A stretch of 64,000 nt of DNA, taken from NCBI RefSeq assembly GCF_000427405.1, contig NZ_KE386491.1:4039812-4103811 (forward strand), written 5' to 3'. Under the pieces are notes generated by a model. The model saw nothing but the letters and a program-made list of their open reading frames with translations. It was not told where the DNA came from and did no database searches. Source of the DNA: Flectobacillus major DSM 103. GTDB lineage: Bacteria; Bacteroidota; Bacteroidia; Cytophagales; Spirosomataceae. The translations under genes were made by a program, and so were the position numbers. Positions 57,684-64,000 of this stretch are shown in pieces. How positions within the stretch are numbered: the stretch's first letter is position 1; each line of letters opens with the position of its first letter.

Positions 57684-58439
57684 ATGTCTTCAATTCACGC
57701 AGCACCTGCTGTTCCTGAGAAACTGACATGGGCGGGTGGTTCAGAACCTTTGAAAGCTAGCTATGGAAAAATCATGATGTGGTTCTTCTTGCTTTCGGAT
57801 ACTTTCACATTCTCAGCTTTGTTAGTAGCTTATGGAATGATTCGTTTTAGTCAACCTGCATGGGCTGGTGCTCACGAACAGTTCTACTTTGCCACTACTC
57901 ACTGGCCAATTCCTGATAAAGTATTTGCAGCTTTGCCATTTATGCACGGCGTTGAAGCTCCACTTATTTTTGTTGGTATTATGACCTTTATTTTGATTTT
58001 TAGTTCAGTAACAATGGTATTAGCTGTTGAAGCAGGCCACAGAGGTGACCGTGCTGCAGTGGAGAAATGGTTGTTATGGACTATCATCGGTGGTTTTACT
58101 TTCTTGGGTTCTCAAGCTTGGGAATGGAGTCACTTTATCCATGGCCCTGAATTATCGTTGGCAGCTAAAGACGCATTAGGCAACCCAATCGATGGTGCTA
58201 ATTTAACACGTAACCCGTATGGCCCTCCAGCGTTTGCAGATTTATTCTTCTTTATCACTGGTTTCCACGGTACACACGTATTCTCTGGCGTTATCCTAAA
58301 TATCTTGGTGTTCTTTAACACAGCAACAGGTTTGTATGAGCGTCGTGGACATTACGAAATGGTTGAGAAAGTAGGTCTTTACTGGCACTTTGTTGACTTG
58401 GTTTGGGTATTTGTATTTACCTTCTTCTATTTGGTATAA
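57684..58439 (+). CDS. coxC: Cytochrome c oxidase subunit III (main copy)
   Basis: A 251-residue subunit III with about six helices. FFITGFHGTHVFSGVILNIL and the ending GLYWHFVDLVWVFVFTFFYL are family blocks, and SQAWEWSHFIHG carries the conserved Trp-Glu-Trp region. It stabilises subunit I and helps proton uptake. A 26-base palindrome separates it from the subunit IV gene. Confidence 0.93.
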   Translation: MSSIHAAPAVPEKLTWAGGSEPLKASYGKIMMWFFLLSDTFTFSALLVAYGMIRFSQPAWAGAHEQFYFATTHWPIPDKVFAALPFMHGVEAPLIFVGIMTFILIFSSVTMVLAVEAGHRGDRAAVEKWLLWTIIGGFTFLGSQAWEWSHFIHGPELSLAAKDALGNPIDGANLTRNPYGPPAFADLFFFITGFHGTHVFSGVILNILVFFNTATGLYERRGHYEMVEKVGLYWHFVDLVWVFVFTFFYLV

Positions 58440-58454
58440 TCTATCGAAAATATT

Positions 58455-58480
58455 TGTCATGGATAATATTATCCATGACA
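58455..58480. other. Perfect 26-base palindrome between subunit III and IV genes
   Basis: TGTCATGGATAAT is followed at once by its reverse complement (58455-58467 with 58468-58480). As RNA it forms a hairpin with a minimal loop; as DNA it could be a dimeric protein site. Confidence 0.65.
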
Positions 58481-58513
58481 TTTCATATTCATAAACGATA
58501 TAAATTTATTATC

Positions 58514-58834
58514 ATGGCATCACACGGACATTCTCACGGTACTGAGGAAAAAGTAATTCCACCAGCACAAACAGGCCCAATCTGGAAAACATTCTGGATT
58601 TTGTTGATTCTAACAGCAATTGAATTTGCTATTGCATTTACTTTGCCAGCAAACGGCTTGCGTGTAGCAATTTATGCTGGTATGACTATTGTTAAGGCAT
58701 TCTATATTGTAGGAGAATTTATGCACTTGAAGCATGAAGTGAAAACACTTATGTGGATGATCTTACTTCCTGTTGTGTTTGTAGCGTGGTTATTAACTGC
58801 GTTAATCTACGAAGGTGGTCACTTATATTATTAA
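58514..58834 (+). CDS. Cytochrome c oxidase subunit IV family protein
   Basis: A 106-residue three-helix protein of the prokaryotic COX4 family. The start MASHGHSHGTEEK again shows a His-rich N-terminus, followed by TGPIWKTFWILLILTAIEF, FYIVGEFMHLKHEVKTLMW and a third helix. A longer open frame from 58403 overlaps coxC and the palindrome and lacks similarity, so ATG 58514 is used. Confidence 0.88.
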   Translation: MASHGHSHGTEEKVIPPAQTGPIWKTFWILLILTAIEFAIAFTLPANGLRVAIYAGMTIVKAFYIVGEFMHLKHEVKTLMWMILLPVVFVAWLLTALIYEGGHLYY

Positions 58835-58900
58835 TAATTGATTCTCAAAATTGTTGTTGTTGGTATATTCCACAATATAAGCAATTAAAGCATTAAGTAT

Positions 58901-59626
58901 ATGCAAAAATTTATCAAAGCTGGAATTCTAATCACTGCATTAGCTGTTCCAGCTTTAATTTTTTTATTCCTGAAGGGTTTTGGTGAAAACCACTACCAGC
59001 TTCCCAAAATGGTTCCAGTGATTGATTCAACAACTGGCGAGGTGAAAATGAAAAAAAATCCCGCTCCAAGATGGAATGAACCCGAAATGGATACCGTTTT
59101 TCATACTATCCCAAACTGGACTTTGGTCAACGAAAAAGGAACACCTTTTGCTAGCACGAGCCTTAAGGGTAGTATCTATGTTGCTGATTTCTTTTTTACA
59201 AGATGTACTTCTATATGCCCGAAAATGTCAACGCAATTGAGTCGTGTCCAAGATGTATTTGCCAAAGACAATGAGGTTAAATTGCTATCATTCTCTGTCG
59301 ACCCAAGCCACGATACGCCTGAGGTACTGAAACAATATGCTAAAGAATATGGTGCAATCGATGGCAAATGGCATTTCTTGACAGGTACTCGCCAGCAAAT
59401 TTATCCATTGGCTATCAAAGGCTATTATATTCCAGTAGCTGATGCCTCTGAATACGATAAAGCAATAAAAACTCCCGACGAAACATTTATTCATTCCGAA
59501 AAACTTATTTTGGTGGATAAAGAAGGATATATCAGAGGTTTTTATGATGGAACTGATAAAAAAGATGTAGATAGATTGATTCTTGAAATTAGAGTTTTAC
59601 AGAAGATTTACGAAACAGAAAAATAA
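58901..59626 (+). CDS. SCO1/SenC family copper chaperone for oxidase assembly
   Basis: A thioredoxin-fold protein that delivers copper to the CuA site of subunit II. The copper ligands are C102 and C106 in RCTSICPKM and H198 in FIHSEKL. The N-terminal hydrophobic helix (residues 5-25) anchors it to the inner membrane. The 241 residues match the family. It lies directly downstream of the oxidase genes, consistent with an assembly role. Confidence 0.93.
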   Translation: MQKFIKAGILITALAVPALIFLFLKGFGENHYQLPKMVPVIDSTTGEVKMKKNPAPRWNEPEMDTVFHTIPNWTLVNEKGTPFASTSLKGSIYVADFFFTRCTSICPKMSTQLSRVQDVFAKDNEVKLLSFSVDPSHDTPEVLKQYAKEYGAIDGKWHFLTGTRQQIYPLAIKGYYIPVADASEYDKAIKTPDETFIHSEKLILVDKEGYIRGFYDGTDKKDVDRLILEIRVLQKIYETEK

Positions 59627-59680
59627 GAAAAATGGTTATTATAAAGTAATATCGATTGATTTATATAATCCACTAAAAAT

Positions 59681-60220
59681 ATGTCATCATTCTCAATTCA
59701 AAAAGATAAAAAGAACGAAAAACTCGTCAATATTTTGTCTATTGCTATTCCTTTGGCAGTAGCACTGTTGATTGGTATTCGCCAAAAAATAGATTTGGGT
59801 TCATGGACAAGAGTATTGCCTCATGTTATCGGAATTTTGAATACAACAACTTCTATTACGCTAATTGCGGGTTTTTTGTATGTCAAGAAAAAAGATATAG
59901 AAAATCACCGTAAAATGATGATGCTCTCTTTTATTCAAGGGGGGCTGTTTTTGATTCTATATATTTTGTATCATATCTCAAATCCGTCTACACCCTATGG
60001 TGGCGATGGTATTTTAAGACCCATTTATTATTTCTTTTTATTGTCACATATTCTTTTGTCTATAGGGGTTGTTTGGTTTGTATTAAGGGCTGTTTATTAT
60101 GCCTTGAGTAATCAAATTGTAGAACACAAGAAAATTGTAAAATGGACTTTTCCGCTTTGGTTGTATGTGTCAGTTACAGGGGTTATTGTGTATCTGATGA
60201 TTGCTCCATATTATCAATAA
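59681..60220 (+). CDS. DUF420 family membrane protein
   Basis: A 179-residue protein with five hydrophobic helices, of the DUF420 (YozB) family, found regularly beside cytochrome oxidase genes. Three histidines at helix ends (H49, H72-type ENHRKMMM and LLSHILLSIGV) could be haem or metal ligands. The exact role is unknown, likely oxidase assembly. Spacing of 54 bases from the SCO gene suggests cotranscription. Confidence 0.85.
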   Translation: MSSFSIQKDKKNEKLVNILSIAIPLAVALLIGIRQKIDLGSWTRVLPHVIGILNTTTSITLIAGFLYVKKKDIENHRKMMMLSFIQGGLFLILYILYHISNPSTPYGGDGILRPIYYFFLLSHILLSIGVVWFVLRAVYYALSNQIVEHKKIVKWTFPLWLYVSVTGVIVYLMIAPYYQ

Positions 60221-60246
60221 AATAGCTGAGATTCAATAAATATATC

Positions 60247-60516
60247 ATGAAAAAATTAGGAATCACCCTTTTGTTATCTGTAGTTTCGGTGGCTACTAGC
60301 TTTGCACAATGTGCAATGTGCCGTTCGGTGGTAGAAAGTACTATTTCTGATGGACGAAGTCAAATTGCATCTAACCTCAATACTGGTATTTTGTATTTAC
60401 TTTCAGCTCCTTATATATTGGCAATGGTTGTGGGTTTTTTATGGTGGCAAAATTCTAAAAAAGGATTATCTCCCCAAGACATTATGCGTCAAAAACTTAA
60501 ACAAGCCTTTAAGTAA
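60247..60516 (+). CDS. Small exported CxxC membrane protein at the end of the oxidase operon
   Basis: An 89-residue protein with a signal peptide ending SFAQ, followed directly by CAMC (a CxxC pair at mature residues 2-5 or so), then a helix (about 47-66, ILYLLSAPYILAMVVGFLWW) and a basic tail. I recall similar small proteins at this position in Bacteroidota but no function. The exposed CxxC next to a SCO gene suggests copper or disulfide handling during oxidase assembly; inference only. It ends at a strong terminator. Confidence 0.7.
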   Translation: MKKLGITLLLSVVSVATSFAQCAMCRSVVESTISDGRSQIASNLNTGILYLLSAPYILAMVVGFLWWQNSKKGLSPQDIMRQKLKQAFK

Positions 60517-60523
60517 TAGGAAT

Positions 60524-60560
60524 AAAAAATCCCGTTGTGCCAAACACAACGGGATTTTTT
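60524..60560. terminator. Bidirectional terminator between the oxidase operon and murI
   Basis: Perfect 16-bp stem (60524-60539 with 60545-60560) with A6/T6 outer arms, so both converging transcripts end in a U-run. It overlaps the last bases of murI. Confidence 0.93.
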
Positions 60561-61365
60561 ATTCCCAAAGTGGATAATGCTCTAGCCTTATTTGTTCTCC
60601 AAAAAATATTTTTGTTGATGTTTCAAACGACTGGGTATAATCTGATACATAAAAATGCCTGATATAAGCATTCATTTCGTGAAGTAAATGATTTTCTGAA
60701 AGGTATTTGTACAAAAATTTGGCCACAATTTCGGAAGTATCAAGTACCGAAACCTTCCCTTTGTAATAATTATCTATTTGTTCTTTGATAAGAGGATAAT
60801 GTGTACAACCCAAAATGAGTGCTTCGATGCCATCGAGCGTAGAGTTTTGAAGGTATTCGGTAATAATACTTTCAGAAATAGTGTGGTTGAAAAAACCTTC
60901 TTCAATCATCGGTGCAAGCAAAGGTGTTGCCAACGACTTGAGAACAATGTTTTTCCCTAGCAAATCAGTTTTCTTACGGTAAATATTAGAATTAACAGTT
61001 TGTTTTGTACCTATTAGTCCAATCGTTTTATCGGCATAATTGTCAGAAATATATTCAATAATAGGGTCGATTACATTAATAACCTTGGCCTTGCTACCAA
61101 CATATTCTTTTACCAGCTCGAAAGCTGCCGCCGAAGCCGAGTTACAGGCAATTAAAATAACTTTACACTTTTGTTGTAACAATACATTGCATATTTTTAT
61201 AGAATAAGCCTGAATTGCCGCCGCCGACTTATCGCCATAAGGAAGGTGGGCGGTGTCCCCAAAATAAATAATATTTTCGTTGGGAAGTAACTTTGTTACA
61301 GCATAAGCAACAGTCAGTCCACCAATACCACTATCAAATATGCCAATCGGAGCGGAAGAATTCAT
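60559..61365 (-). CDS. murI: Glutamate racemase
   Basis: Makes D-glutamate for peptidoglycan. The 268 residues carry the two catalytic cysteines, C74 (ACNSAS) and C187 (GCTHYP), and the substrate loop GIFDSGIGGLT with D11. The frame is open upstream to 61479, but the extra 38 residues are hydrophobic and unlike the family; ATG 61365 starts MNSSAPIGIFDSG. It is divergent from the sigma factor gene. Confidence 0.95.
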   Translation of the reverse strand: MNSSAPIGIFDSGIGGLTVAYAVTKLLPNENIIYFGDTAHLPYGDKSAAAIQAYSIKICNVLLQQKCKVILIACNSASAAAFELVKEYVGSKAKVINVIDPIIEYISDNYADKTIGLIGTKQTVNSNIYRKKTDLLGKNIVLKSLATPLLAPMIEEGFFNHTISESIITEYLQNSTLDGIEALILGCTHYPLIKEQIDNYYKGKVSVLDTSEIVAKFLYKYLSENHLLHEMNAYIRHFYVSDYTQSFETSTKIFFGEQIRLEHYPLWE

Positions 61366-61512
61366 AAAAATTAGATTAAAAAGGACGAATAATACACCTA
61401 CAATATCACAGAAAAATAAAAACTGCGTAAAGTTGAAAATTCGGTAGAACTCATGCAACCTTTTATGTAGCTTTTTCATCTACGATACATCAACTAAACC
61501 AAGACAGTTATC

Positions 61513-62085
61513 GTGAAAATTTTACAACTTAGCGGTTTATCAATCTTCCAAACTGAAGAAGCTCTGGTAAAAGCCTGTCAAAAAGGCGATCCCAAAGCTC
61601 AGCGAAGAATTTACGAAAAGTATTCATCAAAAATGTTTGGTGTATGTTTTAGGTATGTACACGATGACTTTGAGGCTGAGGAAATAATGATTGAGGGTTT
61701 TATCAAGGTGTTTGACAAGATAAGCACCTTTAAATTAGAGGGAAGTTTTGAAGGATGGGTACGACGAATTATGGTCAACGAGGCTTTGATGTACTTAAGA
61801 AGTAATAAAAAAGCTAAATTAGAAACTAGTTATGATACTATTTTGTACGAACCCGAACCCGAACAGTTTAATAATGCTTTAGAGGTTGAAGATTTACTAA
61901 AACTCATTGAAACACTTCCTGTAGGTTATAGAACGGTATTTAATTTATATGCTATTGAGGGATATTCACACGCCGAAATAGCACAGATGTTGGGAATCAC
62001 CGAAAGTACCTCAAAATCACAATTGTCCAGAGCAAGAGTTATCTTGCAAAACGCAGTCACTAGCCAAAAAACGACAGTAAACTAA
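61513..62085 (+). CDS. ECF-type RNA polymerase sigma factor
   Basis: A 190-residue extracytoplasmic-function sigma factor. Region 2 spans about 32-97 (RRIYEKYSSKMFGVCFRYV through GWVRRIMVNEALMYLR) and region 4 about 134-180, with helix-turn-helix YSHAEIAQMLGITESTSKSQ. The start is GTG at 61513. A short N-terminal extension of about 15 residues precedes region 2. The next gene begins 8 bases after the stop and encodes a single-span membrane protein that fits an anti-sigma factor. Confidence 0.9.
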   Translation: MKILQLSGLSIFQTEEALVKACQKGDPKAQRRIYEKYSSKMFGVCFRYVHDDFEAEEIMIEGFIKVFDKISTFKLEGSFEGWVRRIMVNEALMYLRSNKKAKLETSYDTILYEPEPEQFNNALEVEDLLKLIETLPVGYRTVFNLYAIEGYSHAEIAQMLGITESTSKSQLSRARVILQNAVTSQKTTVN

Positions 62086-62093
62086 AAACGCTC

Positions 62094-62918
62094 ATGGAAA
62101 AGTCTCATATAGATAAATATTTTGGCGAACGCTTACAAAACTATGAGCGTAAACCTCGTCCTGAAGCATGGGATAAACTGAATGCCAGACTTCAAAATTC
62201 TGACACCAAAATAGTGCCACTTTGGTGGAAATATACCCGTGCAGCTTCGGTGGTATTTTTGCTAGGAGCAGGTACATATTTTGTGTACAATAGCCTTGAA
62301 AGTCATTCACAAGCAGATGCTATTTCGGGTGTTATAACAAAACAAAATACAACTACCGCCCCAACTGTCAATCCAGCTATAGATATTCCTAAGCAAAAAG
62401 CCTATAAAGAGGTAGTTACTCCAGTACCAGCAAATGTGTTGACAGCTCAGGCTGAAATACCAACGAGGAAAATTCAGAAAAAAACCTCAGAAAATAAACA
62501 ATTGCTTCATACAAATCCATTGGTGAAACAGGCCGTTGAAGAACATATTGATATAGCCCAGATTACACCAGATAGGGCTTTGACAAATACCAATAATACG
62601 ATTGTGTTGGTGATAGAGCAACCCAATATAGAAAAGAAAAAGCTCGAAACCGAAACAATAGTGCTGAGCATGGTTGATACCAAACCCGAAATATCATCTA
62701 TTGTGAACGAAGATGTAGAAAGTGAAAATACCAAAAAAGCTAGTAGAGTCAGTAGAATTTGGCAGCAATTGAAAAGAGCTAAAAATGGAGAAGGTGTCAA
62801 CTGGAATGAAATTGGACTAAAGCCCCAAAAGGTGCTTGCACGAGCCGATGCTAAGCTAGAAAATACCAAGGATTCCATTTTAGAAACTGTCAATAATAGT
62901 CGTTATTCAGAAAAATAA
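62094..62918 (+). CDS. Single-span membrane protein, probable anti-sigma factor
   Basis: 274 residues. The cytoplasmic N-terminus (MEKSHIDKYFGERLQNYERK then PRPEAWDKL) resembles the short N-terminal segment of Bacteroidota anti-sigma-like proteins, in which a Tyr/Phe-Glu...Pro...Trp motif is common. One membrane helix lies at about 48-67 (TRAASVVFLLGAGTYFVY). The remaining 200 residues are Thr/Lys/Glu-rich, low in hydrophobics and probably disordered in the periplasm. It lies 8 bases after the ECF sigma gene, which is the main support for the call. No zinc-binding ZAS motif is seen. Confidence 0.6.
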   Translation: MEKSHIDKYFGERLQNYERKPRPEAWDKLNARLQNSDTKIVPLWWKYTRAASVVFLLGAGTYFVYNSLESHSQADAISGVITKQNTTTAPTVNPAIDIPKQKAYKEVVTPVPANVLTAQAEIPTRKIQKKTSENKQLLHTNPLVKQAVEEHIDIAQITPDRALTNTNNTIVLVIEQPNIEKKKLETETIVLSMVDTKPEISSIVNEDVESENTKKASRVSRIWQQLKRAKNGEGVNWNEIGLKPQKVLARADAKLENTKDSILETVNNSRYSEK

Positions 62919-63011
62919 ATATTCAAGAATAGATGCAACCAACAATCGCAATCAAGCATCTAGGATACATAAACATTAAAAATCTAAACTGAGGTATAAC
63001 CTTATAAAGTC

Positions 63012-64000
63012 ATGGAAACGATAACCACAAAACAAGTAGCAAAAGGGTTTATAAAATCATTTATTGTTGTAGGCATCACCTTCTTGTCAGGTATTTTTAA
63101 TCAAGGCTTGGCCAAAGGATATGAGGGTGATTCAACTATCATTAAAATAGACAAACGTAATCAAACGGTTATTGATGGTAAAAATACCAATACCAGCCTC
63201 AAAGAAGATTTACAAGCCTTATTTCAAAAAAGCGGATTAGTGTTGGACGATGAAACATGGAAAGGTATTCGCCGAGTAGTCAATAGTGATATTACCAAAG
63301 ATACGGTATTAGTAATTACCCAAAACAACAAAAGTATCAATGTAGCTATCAAAGCACAGCACTCCGAAAATGTTAATGTTTCTGTAAATACAAATACTAC
63401 CTATAATTCGTCAAGAAACAATGATAAGAAAGACGTAAAAGTAGGATTTTCGGGTGTACATGTCAAAGATGGCAATGAAGAAGTCCACGTAAGTTTTAAT
63501 GGAGTGGTGGTAAAAGATGGCACAGAAGAAACAAAAGTAGTATGGAGAGATACCACTCGTGTTAATCGCAGAACACAAGGGTACGGCTCACGAACAGGTT
63601 TTAATATTTATTTAGGTTTGAATGCCTTTTCCAATACAGGTTCGATTGGTGGGCAATATAATAGTAAAGATTTTGAATTGAGTCCATTTGGTTCAAGATA
63701 TTTTGGATTTGGTTGGACAAGAAGTACCTATATTAGTAAAGGACAATCAGCAGCTTTAAAATTAAGCTATGGCTTAGAGTTTTCGTGGTACAACTTTATG
63801 TTTGAAAACAATCGCTATATTGTTAAAGGAGCTAATAATATTGAGTTCAAAGATTATGTAGATAACAATGGCCAGCCAGTAGACTTGTCGCGCAATAAAT
63901 TGACCGTAGCTTATATCAACCTACCTATTATGCCTTATGTAGCATTTAAAAGAGGAAGTGCTGTAAGTTATATTGGAGCAGGAGGGTATGTTGGTTATCG
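63012..64000 (+). CDS. Partial outer-membrane beta-barrel protein (C-terminus off the right edge)
   Basis: The frame opens with ATG at 63012 and is unbroken to the right edge (329 codons). A signal-like hydrophobic segment (FIKSFIVVGITFLSGIF) lies at about 14-30. A soluble N-terminal part contains two similar units, GVHVKDGNEEVHVSF and GVVVKDGTEETKVVW. From about residue 195 onward, alternating aromatic/hydrophobic strands (GFNIYLGLNAFS, SAALKLSYGLEFSWYNF, VAYINLPIMPYVAF) look like a porin-type outer-membrane barrel. It is third in line after the sigma and anti-sigma-like genes and may be the structure they monitor. Confidence 0.7.
   Translation, partial: METITTKQVAKGFIKSFIVVGITFLSGIFNQGLAKGYEGDSTIIKIDKRNQTVIDGKNTNTSLKEDLQALFQKSGLVLDDETWKGIRRVVNSDITKDTVLVITQNNKSINVAIKAQHSENVNVSVNTNTTYNSSRNNDKKDVKVGFSGVHVKDGNEEVHVSFNGVVVKDGTEETKVVWRDTTRVNRRTQGYGSRTGFNIYLGLNAFSNTGSIGGQYNSKDFELSPFGSRYFGFGWTRSTYISKGQSAALKLSYGLEFSWYNFMFENNRYIVKGANNIEFKDYVDNNGQPVDLSRNKLTVAYINLPIMPYVAFKRGSAVSYIGAGGYVGY

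Noticed and set aside
60559-61479. Longer murI starting at 61479 with a membrane segment
   Set aside because: MurI is a soluble enzyme and family similarity starts at ATG 61365.

Overview
The window is a stretch of chromosome from a low-GC member of the Bacteroidota, most probably Cytophagales (Spirosomaceae-like, e.g. a Flectobacillus or Arcicella relative; this placement is inference). The signs are Bacteroidota-type promoters (TTTG, about 19-20 bases, TAnnTTTG) ahead of tRNA-Cys, rpsL, rpoB and the respiratory operon, an almost complete lack of Shine-Dalgarno sites, alternative complex III genes, a DUF3467 gene after rpoC, a CrtZ-type carotenoid hydroxylase, and an RND pump fused to its TolC-like outer-membrane partner. 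I see no transposon, phage, CRISPR array or rRNA gene.

Layout. 1-6.5 kb: a partial secreted protein, GDP-L-fucose synthase, a methyltransferase, YraN, lipB, a DEDDy exonuclease, an unknown secreted protein and crtZ. 6.7-9.4 kb: valS, then a DnaA-box cluster with AT-rich flank (candidate oriC). 9.8-15.9 kb: heavy-metal efflux (small secreted protein, RND-TolC fusion, adaptor lipoprotein). 15.9-22.4 kb: a lone oxidase subunit III, ispE, a glycerophosphodiesterase, penicillin-acylase-family hydrolase, small membrane protein, lipidated OmpH-like protein. 22.6-32.8 kb: smpB, rpoB and rpoC (with a long leader and no rplJL upstream) and DUF3467. 33-41 kb: hexuronate genes (uxaB, kdgK, uxuA) around a divergent MocR/flavin-oxidase pair, a zinc-ribbon protein and a secreted acid phosphatase. 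41-42.5 kb: rpsL-rpsG and tRNA-Cys. 43-60.5 kb: a long co-oriented respiratory locus: alternative complex III (actABCDEF), an aa3-type cytochrome oxidase (coxB, coxA, two subunit III genes, subunit IV), haem A synthesis (ctaA, ctaB), and assembly factors (SCO, DUF420, a CxxC protein). 60.5-64 kb: murI, then an ECF sigma factor, a likely anti-sigma membrane protein and the start of an outer-membrane beta-barrel gene.

How it works together. The 43-60 kb locus encodes a quinol:cytochrome c reductase and its terminal oxidase with most cofactor and copper assembly genes. ActA carries six CxxCH motifs instead of five, because a monohaem domain is fused to its N-terminus, and CoxB has no haem domain, so the extra domain may be the tethered wire between the two complexes. 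Most intercistronic gaps in this locus, and the rpoB/rpoC and rpsL/rpsG gaps, carry strong inverted repeats. Most of the window is ordinary core genome; the points most worth a second look are the RND-TolC polyprotein with an internal signal peptide, the DnaA-box cluster, the detached rpoBC and rpsLG units, and the intercistronic hairpins.
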